This document shows, piece after piece, positions 1-10,131 of a stretch of DNA of 64,000 nucleotides. Position 1 is the first letter of the stretch, and each line of letters begins with the position of its first letter. The translations under genes were made by a program, and so were the position numbers. This stretch comes from Saccharina japonica (Eukaryota > Sar > Phaeophyceae > Laminariales > Laminariaceae): the NCBI GenBank assembly GCA_008828725.1, contig MEHQ01001542.1:62001-126000 (forward strand), in the 5' to 3' direction. Below the pieces are notes generated by a model that saw only the letters and a list, made by a program, of their open reading frames with translations, made no database searches and was not told the origin of the DNA.

Positions 1-70
1 AAAAAACCGGATAAAACCGGTTTTTTCAGCCGGTTTTAACCGGTTTTCCGAAAACCGGTTAAAACCGGAT
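1..70. repeat. CCGGTTTTAA-type simple repeat, left edge
   Basis: Imperfect tandem and inverted copies of CCGGTTTTAACCGG. The same motif family returns at 730-955. No coding signal. Confidence 0.7.
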
Positions 71-729
71 GGTAACGTGAAACGCCTCCAAATCATTGAA
101 CATGACGGCATGTTTGGGTGAAAACTGTGTTGTTTATATGTGGATTCCGAGCCACAACCACAGCGCACGGGGTGACGTGATTTCAAGGTATAAAACATTG
201 TTGTTAAGAAGACATTGCCGGTGCACAGGTACTATATACCTACCGGTTACTATTAATAGGGCGTTCTCCGCGTCCTGTCTTTTTTTCCTATGCATATATA
301 TGCCTTGCAGATCAGTGTATTTTGGAGGGATTTCCTGCGGCGGTCTAACTACACTAAAATCATGTCAAAATGTCCATACTAATTTCAAGATAAAAAATCC
401 ACACTAATTTCAATATATTTTGTTTCCAGACTAAAATCATTTTTTTTTAAGGAGTCCAATCCAAAACAAGTGAGAATATTTTATACAGCACATAGATGTC
501 GTACGACGGTACGTGCAAGTTGAGTTTGTATACCTTGGTATGATATATGTTTCGATATATGACAACTATTATAACACGTCAGCAGAGCATCATCATCAGC
601 TGTTTAGGACATGGTCGATGTACATTATACGTATGCATGATACCATATACCAGGTACAACACTATACTGCTGTGTGTATCCTATTATTAGTACTGGTGAT
701 GGTTTTATTCGGTAGATAATCAGTGAAAA
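71..729. other. AT-rich stretch, nothing recognised
   Basis: Short open frames only, with no conserved motif and no convincing splice pair. Contains many short ATAC/GTAT runs. Treated as intergenic. Confidence 0.5.
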
Positions 730-955
730 ATGTGTCCGGTGCTACCGGTTTTTATCCGGTTTTATCCGGTTTTTCCGTTTTTGTCCGGTTTTTCCGGTTT
801 TATCCGGTTTTATCCGGTTTTTCCGGTTTTATCCGGTTTTCGGTTAACCGGTTTAAACCGGCAAAAAAAAACGCGTTTTTTTTTTCAAAAACCGACTAAT
901 CGTACACGCCTGCTGGGTTTCCAAAAACCGGTTTAAACCGTTTTTTTTTTTACCG
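730..955. repeat. TCCGGTTTTA minisatellite
   Basis: About ten-base units of TCCGGTTTTA repeat head to tail to about 860 and then degenerate into CCGGTTTAAACCGG-type inverted units. The open frame over it is a by-product of the repeat. Confidence 0.8.
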
Positions 956-1341
956 GTGCCCCTCTAGTCAAAACTCCCGAAGATTGCACCAGAGAGGGGC
1001 TCCCATCCTCGTATAATACGAAACCTTTGTGTAAAGCCGACGCCCCGAACGACAAGATACGCCGACCGTAGCATTGCGCACTGGTTTTGTTTTCGAGATA
1101 AAATTGCTGCGAGTACTCGCGCAATGACACCGGTGATCCGCCACAAACCTAAACCTACTACGAGTACGTACCGGCGCCGGTGTTTGGGGCTTGTATAGGG
1201 CACAAGTAAGAGGAGTAGTGTTAGGGAGGATCATCGTAAATAGGCAGGGACAAAAAATTGTGAGTAAAAATAGAGAAATTTACAGGTTTTTATGTGTACC
1301 GCAGTTCCTGTTTACTGTTTACTCTATATGGCCCCCCGTAC
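956..1341. other. Non-repetitive spacer
   Basis: Mixed-composition sequence with three overlapping short - strand frames that match nothing I recognise. No gene is called. Confidence 0.4.
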
Positions 1342-1465
1342 TATTACGGGGTGGGCTAATGTAGTAAACACTAGTAAATAGGACCTACGGTACCCACAAA
1401 AACCTATATATTTACCTATTTTCACTAACAAAATTTGGTCCTATTAACTATGGTCGCCCGTAATA
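1342..1465. mobile_element. MITE family A, copy 1 (TA-target)
   Basis: Inverted-repeat element. Its left end reads TATTACGGGGTGGGC and its right end is TATGGTCGCCCGTAATA. Internal arms carry AAATAGGACC against GGTCCTATTAA. Both termini include TA, fitting a Tc1/mariner-type target. This copy preserves the uninterrupted GGTCCTATTAACTATGG that is split by an insertion in the copy at 10132. Confidence 0.8.
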
Positions 1466-1710
1466 GCAGTGTTCTGTTGTGGATGAACGGTGTCCACCAG
1501 GGGGGTGTGATCATTTTGGAGTTTGATGCTGTTTTTTGGGCGCACCTCCGTAGGGGGTGTGGTATTTTCAATGCACCCCCCCCCGGTGGTAAAAGTGACG
1601 ATCGAAAAACGGACCCAAAAATGTTATCACCGGGTGTGCTCATGTTGTGGGGGGGGGGGGGGTTATCTAAGGCGGTTGTGCTTTTTTACGCGTTATACAG
1701 TAGTACAGGG

Positions 1711-1880
1711 TACCTAATAAGAATCAGGAAATCTGGTCCAGGCTGGATTTCTTATTTTGAGAAAGGGTGCTTTCTACACTAATTTCGAGACAATGAATCC
1801 CGAATTTCTTATCTTCCTCCAAATCTCAAGCCTGCTAGCTTTCTCGTTGGCCTGTTTCTTATCAGGTATCCTGTACCTGT
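1711..1880. mobile_element. MITE family E, copy 1
   Basis: About 170 bp bounded by inverted TACCTAATAAGAATCAGG and CTGTTTCTTATCAGGTA, with inner GGATTTCTTATTT and GAATTTCTTAT motifs. The same sequence recurs at 2825 and 35941, and in decayed form at 12125 and 49556. Confidence 0.75.
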
Positions 1881-2824
1881 ATATACGGTTCTATATAGCA
1901 AAAGCGTCCGTCAGGGCATTTTTTTTTTTCAAGTTGAAAATTGAAAAGTGCCCTCCGTCATACCCACCTCTAAAATGCCGTCGTTCCTATTGTAAGTATA
2001 TTAGTATACGAGAAGGCGCTGTATGTTGTACACAGTGAGGATCTGTGTGCGTCACAATAGCACCGCAAATCATCATACCTCATATGTACCTGCCGTAGGC
2101 TGGGCTGTCCGCCTGTAATCAATCAATCAGTAAATAAAGCAAGCAGCACAGCAGTTGCTCTGTGCTTTGCTCGCCGGTGCTCGCTCGGCTCCCAAGAGAG
2201 TTTATATACCGGTATACAACAACAGCAATATTACCAGCCATGGTTTTGCAGAGCACGGCCGTTGTCCTGCGCGCATGCGGTTGTGTGTTGTGCTATATAT
2301 AATATATGGATATTATTGTGAATAATAGTGTCGTGTCGTGACATTCCATGGAATATGGTCGTGAGTGTGTCGTGCGGCGTGATGCGCCGATGGTGTTTAT
2401 TTTTATTTTTATGTTCGTGAACTTATGATACGACCAATACCTGGTACCTGGTACAATACGTACTTAAATACGTACAGCAGCAGTATATATACCCCGCCTG
2501 GTATAATATATACGAGTATATATTTTCCAGTATATGTGACATATAGTACCACAGGTATACTATTAATAAATACCCGCCTTATATTTATGTTTATTACTTC
2601 ACGTATATGTCCGTCACATATACTTCGAATGATATATATAAAATATGTGCGGGTATACGACGTACAGCAGTACGTACTATTAATATATGTGGCGGTGATT
2701 ACATGTGGTATGATTTATTTATTATTTTAAACGCACAAAAACAAACGTTTGAAGAACGCCTCCGGCAGGGGTTCCAATGTAAAGAAAAATAATTCCAACG
2801 AATAGTATTGCAGTAAAAGACACC
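1881..2824. other. AT-rich spacer
   Basis: Rich in TATATAC/GTATATA and short palindromes such as GGTACCTGGTAC. Frames are short and unremarkable. No gene, RNA or element could be supported. Confidence 0.45.
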
Positions 2825-2995
2825 TACGCAATAAGAAACAGGAAAGCTGGCCCAGACTGGATTTCTTATTTGAGAGGGTGCTTTCTACACTGATTTCAAT
2901 ATGACGACTCTTGACCTTATTTTACTCTAAATATCAGACTGGCTTTCTTATTCTTATTACGTATCAGCCTGGTTCTTATTAGGTCTCCTGTACTG
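2825..2995. mobile_element. MITE family E, copy 2
   Basis: Same arrangement as the copy at 1711: CGCAATAAGAAACAGG at the left, TTCTTATTAGGTCTCCTG at the right, and an internal GGGTGCTTTCTACACT block shared word for word. Confidence 0.75.
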
Positions 2996-3292
2996 TATGT
3001 TAACTGCTGTATTTCTCCTATAACCGTTGCTGTTGCTGTATTACAATTTATACTTTGTACCAAAATGACCAAACTCTATTTCCAAGTAATTTAATATAAA
3101 GAATGACGGGTACATGCTGCTAAAAAGGTGTCAACGAGTGCCAGCACACAGACAGCGCATCAAGTCGTTTTTGCTCTTAAGTCGCTGACCGACCACCCTG
3201 CCCTGCACTGGTACCTGTGGCTGAAAGAAAAGCCTCCTTTCGTTTTCCCTCCCGAGTCGCCTGCCTGCTCTACACAAACAGTATTTACGACC

Positions 3293-3380
3293 TTAACCCC
3301 TTAAGAACCGGTCCCCGGTTTTTGGGGACGAACTACTTGGAATTAGTGTGGGATACGTTTTTCAGTTCTGAATGGGTTAA
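3293..3380. mobile_element. MITE family B (piggyBac-like, TTAA), copy 1
   Basis: An 88-bp palindromic element running from TTAACCCCTTAAGAACC to CAGTTCTGAATGGGTTAA. Both ends are TTAA followed inward by CCC/GGG, the signature of piggyBac-type insertion. The internal ACTACTTGGAATTAGTGTGG is shared by all copies. Confidence 0.8.
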
Positions 3381-3416
3381 AAACTATATAACTCTGAGTG
3401 GAAATGTAAGGACTTT

Positions 3417-3705
3417 TTATTGATATTTTCTTCCCCGATGATCGTTACATTTCCGTCCAGACTGGTGCTGCGATATGATATGAGCCTTATTATTAATAAT
3501 AGGAACCCTTCCGAGGCCCGTTGCAGCAACAGACGATGCTGCTTCTTCCTCGAGTGCGTGAATATGTCGACTTGACCTTCCCTCCCCTCCCTCCCTCCCT
3601 CCCTCCCTCCCTCCGCCCCCCCCCCCCTCCACAAAGCTGGTCGACGAGGGTGGAGGTTTCCGACGTTCGTCTCCAAGGGTTTCCGAGTACAGGGCGCGCA
3701 TCATC
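3417..3705 (-). CDS. Candidate terminal exon, unrecognised protein
   Basis: The - strand reads TCTCTCCTCTGTAG then G ATG ATG, a good acceptor followed by MMRALYSETLGDERRKPPPS, a Gly/Arg/Glu-rich run over a CCCT microsatellite, and a stop at 3417. The leading G completes the AG left by the candidate exon at 3921-4002 to give Arg, so phases fit. Intron about 215 bp. The low-complexity middle may mean that the true exon ends earlier. Function unknown. Confidence 0.35.
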
Positions 3706-3920
3706 CTACAGAGGAGAGACTATCGTCGATCGAGCACATCGCGCACCGCCTTTACACGCGCGTTCTCAACACACACCTCCACGCTTCGACTGGGTCGGCG
3801 CGATTTCTGGGTACACAGAACGGAACTCCCGGCTGTGAGCGTGTGACGGGGGGAGGGGACTGGGGTGGAGGTGTAGGGAAGTTGTCGGCAGCAGCGGCGG
3901 CGGCGGGAGGGGGGAAGCAC

Positions 3921-4002
3921 CTGAGCAGTGGCGCAGGAGACGGGGCGGTGTTGTTCCAGAAGTATGACATGCCCTGGGCCAGATGAAAAGAAGGGAGCGT
4001 GT
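3921..4002 (-). CDS. Candidate internal exon, unrecognised protein
   Basis: On the - strand a pyrimidine-rich CTCTCTTGCAG precedes 82 nt open in one frame (core residues LAQGMSYFWNNTAPSPAPLL), followed by a donor, CAG/GTGCTT. It ends in phase 2, matching the exon at 3705. No family is recognised. Upstream exons would lie at higher coordinates but none could be identified, so this may be a relic. Confidence 0.35.
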
Positions 4003-4088
4003 CTGCAAGAGAGAAGTATCAGTCTCGACAAACGCGCCAAGAAGATGATCGCCACATGTTGTGGAATGACTCTTGAAAAAGGTAGAGT

Positions 4089-4105
4089 GGAGGGGGGGGG
4101 GGGGT

Positions 4106-4143
<38 letters not shown>

Positions 4144-4151
4144 GGGGGGGC
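4089..4151. repeat. Poly(G), i.e. poly(C) tail of the - strand retroelement
   Basis: About 60 nearly pure G on the + strand, directly abutting the 3' end of the - strand LINE fragment at 4152. In element orientation it is a 3' poly(C) tract. Confidence 0.75.
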
Positions 4152-4400
4152 GTACTCATTTGTTGCTCGCCTTAGTCATTTGATCGTTGACCACGCATCC
4201 CTTTCGAGACGGAACAGAGGGAAGAGAAAGGCGCGTACTCATTTGTTGCTTGCCTTAGTAATTTGACCATTGACCACGCATCCCTTTCGAGACGGAGAAC
4301 CGTTCCTACTCCTAATAGAGACACCTCCAACATTTGGGCGCTCGTCACGTTGTTTCCGCATACTACCAAGAAACGTTTTGCTAATCCTATCCCCTTCCTG
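4152..4400 (-). mobile_element. LINE 3'-end fragment (copy 1), tail partly duplicated
   Basis: The - strand encodes the same RT C-terminal tail as the longer copies at 16719 and 20049 (GVSIRSRNGSPSRKGCVVNG, then ITKASNK and stop), ending GAGTACG then poly(C). The last 80 bp occur twice in tandem (4152-4231 and from 4232), the outer one diverged. It is 5' truncated. Confidence 0.75.
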
Positions 4401-4454
4401 GGGGTGTGTAGAGTTCTTGTTCGATAACACCCATTCCTTGACCATATTTGTTTT

Positions 4455-4640
4455 TCTTCATCCCATTTATTATTTCCGCCCTTCCTTTCTCTCTCCTTCC
4501 TGCTACAGTCGTGACTCAGATCCTAACATGGTCACAAAGTAGGTTCATCTCCCTCCCCCCCCACTACGGTTCGTGACTTGAATTTTATCGCGAGAAGGCT
4601 TCAGCCCTTTCTTTCCCTTGTCGACTCGCATCGGTTATTG
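4455..4640 (-). mobile_element. tRNA-derived SINE family S, 5'-truncated copy
   Basis: Reverse complement of the body seen at 40560-40800: CGACTCGCATCGG side, then CTTCTCGCGATAAAA, GGATCTGAGTCACGACT and CCCATTTATTATT in reversed order. The tRNA-like head is missing. Confidence 0.65.
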
Positions 4641-5117
4641 GTCCAACACACACCAGCACACAAACACATACCTGATATAATACCTGGCAATTATTTGGAG
4701 CGTCCTTCCCGCTTGGGTCCTGCTCCTGCCAGGACCTGATTCCACCCGGATCCTTCCCATTGGTCAACTACTGACTTTTCGGGATGTTTTATTGGTCAAC
4801 ACACACCAGCACACGCGCATACATATATATATTTACACCCTGCTCACGATTGGCACCCTGGTCGTACAAGGACCTGATCCCACCCTGACCTGAGCTCTCC
4901 AAACCGGCACCATGTGTTTGTGATTAGCCGCCCGCCCCTCAGGGCCCCGACCAAGCAGGCTGGTCCCACGCCGACCAAAATCGAGGGTCGGCCACGGCCA
5001 GCAGAAAATTTTGTCGAATATATTTGTGGCAATCTGTCATTTTTGGGGTGTGGGGGGGAGGGAAGTCGAGGACAACGTTTTTTTTCACAAACCGGACGGA
5101 CCACGATCTAGATCAAC
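4641..5117. other. Mixed spacer
   Basis: Contains two fragments of the family D hairpin arm (TTGGTCCAACACACACCAGC near 4650 and a second near 4792), then a GC-rich section (4900-5110) whose frames on both strands match nothing known to me. Confidence 0.4.
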
Positions 5118-5405
5118 TAGGTCATCAGATGATCTGTAGATCATCAGATCATCTAGATCATCAGATCATCTATGATCAGATAATCTAGATCATCAGATCA
5201 TCTTGGTCATCAGATCATCTAGACCATCAGATCATCTAGATCATTTAGATCGTCAGATTTTCTAGGTCATCAGATCATCTAGATCATCAGATCATCTAGA
5301 TCCTCAGATCATATAGATCATCAGATCATCTAGGTCATCAGATCATCCAGGTCATCAGATCATCTAGATCATCAGATCATCTAAATCATCAGATCATCTA
5401 AATCA
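5118..5405. repeat. ATCAGATCATCTAG minisatellite
   Basis: Roughly 15 head-to-tail units built on AGATCATCAGATCATCT. Related GATC-based arrays occur at 21405, 22255, 46395 and 62285. Confidence 0.85.
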
Positions 5406-5770
5406 TGTATTTTGTCGTTGTGATATGTTGTACGAAGTATTTACAAGGAGCTACTAAATATGATATCATACGGAAACTCACTCCCTGGAAAATATGTGCG
5501 CCAGAAAGAGCCTTGTCATCTATATTCAGGTCTCCACCCAGCAATGATGCTCACGAGATCCTTCGGGTCACATACAGATCCCACCCGAGAAACAAACTTG
5601 ACCTACGTACAGATCGTGCAGTAGTTATAGGGAGAGATCTTCCCCCAAAGGTCCAGATCATCAAATGTGGATCTTATCTTATCTGCCCGTTGGATGTAAC
5701 CGTAACCCTATACCCTGATATATAATGCCTACCAGGTAACTGCCAAATACCGTTATGTTATATACGCGGG
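5406..5770. other. Spacer, nothing recognised
   Basis: A 106-codon + strand frame covers part of it, but with no motif and no splice support. Not called as a gene. Confidence 0.4.
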
Positions 5771-6130
5771 AGACGCATGCTACGATAGAGAAGCGACATT
5801 TCGTTTCTGAGGGTGGTCACTTTAGGGCCCATATTAACGACTGTAAAATAAATTCAATTTGAAAAAAAAAAAAAAAAAAATCTGATTCGCTGTTCATTGG
5901 TCAACACACGCACCAGCAGCAAAGATTATACCCCAAGATCCTAATCTTTGGTGCTGGTGCGTGTGTTGTCCGTGTGTTGTAGACCAATGAAAAGCGGATT
6001 TGAATTTTATTTGTTCCAAATTGAATTTATTTTATGTTCGTTACTATGGGCCCTTAGGAGTTCTATAACCTCACCCAAAATCTGGTTTTTGAGGAAAGAA
6101 TTCGTTCCTGCCAAATACCGGTATGTTATA
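5771..6130. mobile_element. MITE family C, copy split by a family D element
   Basis: Left end GACGCATGCTACGATAGAG, then GAGGGTGGTCACTTTA. The element is interrupted at 5825-6053 and resumes with AGGAGTTCTATAACCTCACC. It abuts a second copy whose flank (CGGTATGTTATATACGCGGG) repeats the flank of this one. Confidence 0.65.
5825..6053. mobile_element. MITE family D hairpin (PIF/Harbinger-like), copy 1
   Basis: Starts and ends GGGCCC and is flanked by TTA on both sides (CTTTA/GGGCCC ... GGGCCC/TTAGG), a 3-bp duplication typical of PIF/Harbinger. The centre can pair as a stem of nearly 40 bp: TCAACACACGCACCAGC against GCTGGTGCGTGTGTTG. Confidence 0.8.
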
Positions 6131-6344
6131 TACGCGGGAGACGCATGCTACGATAGGGAGGCGACATTTATTGGATGAGGGTGGTCGCTTGAGAAGTTCA
6201 ATCACCTCACCCAAAAAATTGTTTTTTGAGGAAAAAAAACGAAAGTGCTGCAAGTACCCGACCAACAATCCCACGGCCGAAGGAAGTACACAACCAAAAA
6301 TAGTGCATCTTAACAAGGAATGAAATTCCGATGCTTTTGGGTTA

Positions 6345-6432
6345 TTAACCCATTCAGAACTGCAAAACTTATCCGACACTATTTCCAAGTAGTTTGCCCC
6401 CTAATATGTGGGGCCAGTTCTTGAGGGGTTAA
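6345..6432. mobile_element. MITE family B, copy 2
   Basis: From TTAACCCATTCAGAACTG to CAGTTCTTGAGGGGTTAA, nested in a family C element. Confidence 0.8.
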
Positions 6433-6637
6433 GGGCCCGAATTAACGAGTATAAAATAAATTCAATTTGGAAAAAAAAATCAAATTCGCTTTTCATTGGT
6501 CAACATACGCACCAGCACCAAACGTTATACCCCAAGATCCTAATCTTTGGTGCTGGTGCGTGTGTTGACCAATGAAAAGCGGATTTGAATTTTTTTTTTT
6601 CTAATTTTTTTTTTTCTTCCTCGTTAAAACGGGCCCT
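6433..6637. mobile_element. MITE family D hairpin, copy 2
   Basis: GGGCCCGAATTAACGAG to CGTTAAAACGGGCCC with TAA on both sides. The central arm pairs TTTTCATTGGTCAACATACG with the far side through nearly 40 bp. Confidence 0.8.
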
Positions 6638-6920
6638 AAGGAGCCCCCCCGTCATTAAACTAAGAAAGAAAAAAAAACAGACACAAAAAGTGGTACCTCT
6701 ATCGTAGCACGCGTCGGGATGCTACTTCGGTTTGACTCCGTGACTGGCCGCGTTAATCTAAAACTACTGTAGTATAAATACATACCACGTATGTTAAGGC
6801 CAGAATAGGTCTCTTGTGTACGTATGAAAATGTGGCATCTTTGCTTCCCTTACCTTCTTCCTCTCCGTCCACCTATGTTGAGATCGAGCGACACACATCA
6901 ACCCACACCAACCATCCGCC

Positions 6921-7165
6921 NNNNNNNNNNNNNNNNNNNNNNNNNNNNNNNNNNNNNNNNNNNNNNNNNNNNNNNNNNNNNNNNNNNNNNNNNNNNNNNN
7001 NNNNNNNNNNNNNNNNNNNNNNNNNNNNNNNNNNNNNNNNNNNNNNNNNNNNNNNNNNNNNNNNNNNNNNNNNNNNNNNNNNNNNNNNNNNNNNNNNNNN
7101 NNNNNNNNNNNNNNNNNNNNNNNNNNNNNNNNNNNNNNNNNNNNNNNNNNNNNNNNNNNNNNNNN
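6921..7165. other. Assembly gap
   Basis: 245 N. It is flanked on the right by a tandem array, which probably caused the break. Confidence 0.99.
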
Positions 7166-7288
7166 CTTACTTTTCCGACAAAGTCAGTTTTTGACTTACT
7201 TTTCCGACAAAGTCAGTTTTTGACTTACTTTTCCGACAAAGTCAGTTTTTGACTTACTTTTCCGACAAAGTCAGTTTTTGACTTACTA
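7166..7288. repeat. 29-bp minisatellite
   Basis: Four near-perfect units of CTTACTTTTCCGACAAAG plus TCAGTTTTTGA, starting at the gap edge, so the true array is longer. The last unit runs into ACTATTAGTATGGAGCTC, the internal sequence of family C. The unit may therefore derive from a MITE. Confidence 0.85.
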
Positions 7289-7581
7289 TTAGTATGGAGC
7301 TCTCCTCAGGTGGCCACTCTCAGGAAAAAAAAAACACGGTGCACCTCTACCGCAGCATACGTCGTATCCCTTATATCCCTTAAAAAGTCTCTTCAAAGGG
7401 GTCCGTCCCTCAGGGGGGTGCGTCGTTTTTTTTTTTTTTTTCCCCCCCCCCCCCAAATAATGCCGTATTCCTCGCCTGCCCGGCCCACGCGTCCCGTAAC
7501 GGTCGGTCCCGTAACAGATCATTCCACCGACCATCCGGCGCGACCGATAACGGGCGATACCGTGCGAGCCATCGTGCACAG

Positions 7582-7774
7582 GACCAGCTGGGTGTTCACC
7601 TCTGTGGGAAGGGCGAAGACGTCGATCGAGTTCGAGACGAGCACGGACCCGAAGGGGGCTCTGCCGTCAACGATGGTGGGCTTCATGCAGAAGAAGTTCC
7701 CGCGGGATACCGTGGCGGGGTTTGTAGGGAGCGCCAAAGGCGTTGCGATTCACTCGACCATGGCGAAGTGGTGA
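7582..7774 (+). CDS. START-domain-like protein, C-terminal exon
   Basis: After GTGCACAG, one frame runs 64 codons to TGA. It begins TSWVFTSVGRAKTSIEFETS and continues with DPKGALPSTMVG, FMQKKFPRDTV and a stop after AKW. The pattern of paired beta strands, D-P-x-G-x-[LI]-P, then a helix with KKFP is how START lipid-binding domains end. The family would bind a lipid or sterol; which one cannot be said. The frame stays open upstream to about 7310 through low-complexity sequence. No upstream exon was found, and a gap and a minisatellite lie there. The acceptor lacks a strong pyrimidine tract. Confidence 0.5.
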
Positions 7775-7859
7775 AACATAGATGACTGAAGGAATACCCC
7801 TTCAAGGGTGCTGTTTAGAAGGGTATATACTTCGTATAAACTTTGGGGTACCCGGGTAT

Positions 7860-8215
7860 CAAGCCTGGTTATTTTAAGTCATACTCGGGTACGTACCCGA
7901 GTACCCCCAGAGTCATACTCGGGTATATACCCGGGTTCCCCTAGAGTCATACTCGGTCATTTACCCGGGTACCCACAAATTCATACTCGGGTAAGTACGT
8001 GGGTACCCCCAGAGTACCCGGATACCCCCAGAGTCATACTCGGGTGTTTATCCGGGTAACTCCAAAGTCATACTCGGGTATGCACCCGAGTACTCCCACA
8101 GATGTACTCGGGTATGTACCCGGGTAACCGAAGAGTCATAGTCGAGTATGTACCCGGGTGTCCCCAGATTCATACTCGGGTACGGGAGTACCCGGGTATC
8201 CCCAGAGTAAATAAA
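7860..8215. repeat. Minisatellite, about 36-bp units
   Basis: About ten diverged units built on AGAGTCATACTCGGGTA plus a TACCCGGGTACCCCC half. Each unit is itself partly palindromic (ACTCGGGTA against TACCCGAGT). Confidence 0.8.
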
Positions 8216-8566
8216 TACCCTGCTAAAATTATCCTTGGAATACTCGTGTGAGTATTTCTTAGCATTAATCAGAACTAGCGGTACCGGTAAGATATTACGC
8301 CCGACTTTTTTTTTTTCGATGTACTACTGTATGTATGTAGAAGTGAAGATATTCGTACTCGTTTTTATAGAGATCATATATATACGTGCTTTTTTTTATT
8401 TATTTTTTGTTTTCATCCTGGTTCGCTCGATATTTATTCTGCTCGGCCCTGGTTCCTATATACGTATACCTATATACGAGTGTTTTTTTGTTTTGCCCCC
8501 GCCAAAACACGGGTGGGGTTGCAAAGGGGCTATATACCGGTATTCAGGGTCTGGGTCTTAGGGGGA
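8216..8566. other. T-rich spacer
   Basis: T-runs and TATATAC tracts. Frames are short, hydrophobic and unsupported. Confidence 0.4.
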
Positions 8567-8795
8567 GGGTGTTCTCATGACATTCATGGCCGTAGTCGTA
8601 TGACCGTGGAGACCCTCGCATCCCTACAATGCCGGGACGGAACACGTCGTCGATTTTTCACGGACCAGGCAGGCATCGCTAGCACCAAGCGTGAAGCGTC
8701 GCAAGCGCTCGGCGAGTCGCATGAAGAGTGAGCTGCATCCTATTATGAATGAGCCGCTTGTGATGTGAGTCTTTCTTGCATGTGGATGTCAGCGT
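8567..8795 (-). mobile_element. Repeat I (poly(C)-tailed retroposon), copy
   Basis: In - orientation it carries the family landmarks CTCACTCTTCATGCGACTCG, GCCTGGTCCGTGAAAA, GTCCCGGCATTGTAGGGATG and the 3' end ACGACTACGGCCATG, then a C-rich tail. Confidence 0.75.
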
Positions 8796-9199
8796 CGAAT
8801 AAGTTGTTGTGTGGGGGGACGGGGGGGCGGGCGGGGGGGGTGATGGATACACAAAAAAGGAAATCGATACGATTTCGATAGTAGGTGTCGATACAGCAGT
8901 GAGTCGTCGAAACTTTGCGTTCAGTGAGTAGTATTTCTATCACGGCAGCAAGCATCCATCCCGTGTGCGGTGCCGTACAGTCCCTTCTTTGCCTTGTGCT
9001 TTTTTGTAGTCCATGGCACACTAAATGTGTCATCCTCTATGATAGACCCAGCAGAAGCCCAGAGCGCTTTACCTCGTGTGGTCCATGTTTTCGTCATTCA
9101 TTTTTTTTTTTTTTTCTTCGCCGCCGCTTTTTTCCCCCCCTCTTAACCCTCAAATTTCCTGAAAAATACGTCAGGAGACGAAACAGTGTAGGCCTGTAA

Positions 9200-9905
9200 C
9201 GGACGGACCGGACCGGACCGTCTAGACTTAAGTCTTAGCGCTTCGTATGTTATACTAGTTTTGTCAGGGGGCGGCAGTTAAGGACTGCCGTCTAGACTTG
9301 AGGTAGTACTATACACTACGCATTGGTGGTATATAGTATATGCCAGGTACTACTGCTGTAGTTTTGTCAGGTGACGGTAGTTTAGGGCCTGTGACGGACT
9401 GCCGTCTAGACTCAAGTCTACTATTCTGCGGATAGTACTATTAATGCTTTTGTCGGAAGTGTGGTTGGTTAGGCCTGTGGCTAGACGTAGTATAGTGATA
9501 CTACCGAAGAGTGCTAGTTTTGTCAGGAGGTGGTACGTAGTTTGGGCCTGTGACGCACTGCCGTCTAGATCTACTATTAATCTATTAATAGTACGGCTCT
9601 GTTGTCCCGAAATATAAGCACATTTTTATGTATTAATATTCAATAAAAAACGTTGCTTACATTTTCGGGACAGCGTGGTACGCTACTACTAGTAGAAATT
9701 AATTTTGTCAGTGGATGGCAAATTAGCCCTGTGACGGATTTCCTTCTAGACTTTTGTCTAATAATATGCTATTGATAGTTTGTCGAGAGACGGTGGTTTT
9801 GAGTCTGTGACGGGCAACGATCTAGACTTAGTCTAAATGTCCTAGTTTTGTCAGGAAACGACTAATTAGGCCTGTGACGGGCTGCCGTCTAGACTTCCTG
9901 TAGTC
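9200..9905. repeat. Diverged tandem array, units of 110-140 bp
   Basis: GTTTTGTCAGG, AGGCCTGTGACGG and CTGCCGTCTAGAC recur in that order about six times, with spacers between and a family F MITE inserted at 9590. The period is irregular, suggesting an old satellite. Confidence 0.7.
9590..9680. mobile_element. MITE family F (Stowaway-like), copy 1
   Basis: Termini GTCCCGAAATATAAGCAC and GCTTACATTTTCGGGACAG are inverted. The TIR is close to the classic Stowaway end (a GTCCC...ATATAAG core). It sits in the tandem array at 9200-9905. Confidence 0.75.
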
Positions 9906-9911
9906 TACTCA

Positions 9912-10105
9912 AAGTAAGGATGCAGCCCAACCTTCGTGCGACTCGCCGAACACCTCGCGGCGCTTCCCGCTTTTGATTCAAGCGATGCCTGCCTGGTCGG
10001 GTTTAAAATCGGACGCGCCCCGTCCCGGCATTGTGGGGATGCGAGGGTCTATGGTATTTTACGACTACGGCCATGCACGGCAGGCAATGGATTACACGCC
10101 CCCGA
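9912..10105 (+). mobile_element. Repeat I, + strand copy
   Basis: Reads in element orientation: GGATGCAGCCCAACC, GCGACTCGCCGAACACC, GCCTGGTCGGG, CCCGTCCCGGCATTG, GGGATGCGAGGGTCTATGG, ACGACTACGGCCATGCACGG, ending near ACACGCCCCC. The copy has diverged. Confidence 0.75.
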
Positions 10106-10131
10106 CTGTGAGAGGCGTGGAGAGTTTGCTG

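Larger units (their letters stand above)
6143..6717. mobile_element. MITE family C, copy with two nested MITEs
   Basis: Runs from GACGCATGCTACGATAGGG to CCTCTATCGTAGCACGCGTC. Family B (6345-6432) and family D (6433-6637) lie inside, immediately next to each other. Confidence 0.75.
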
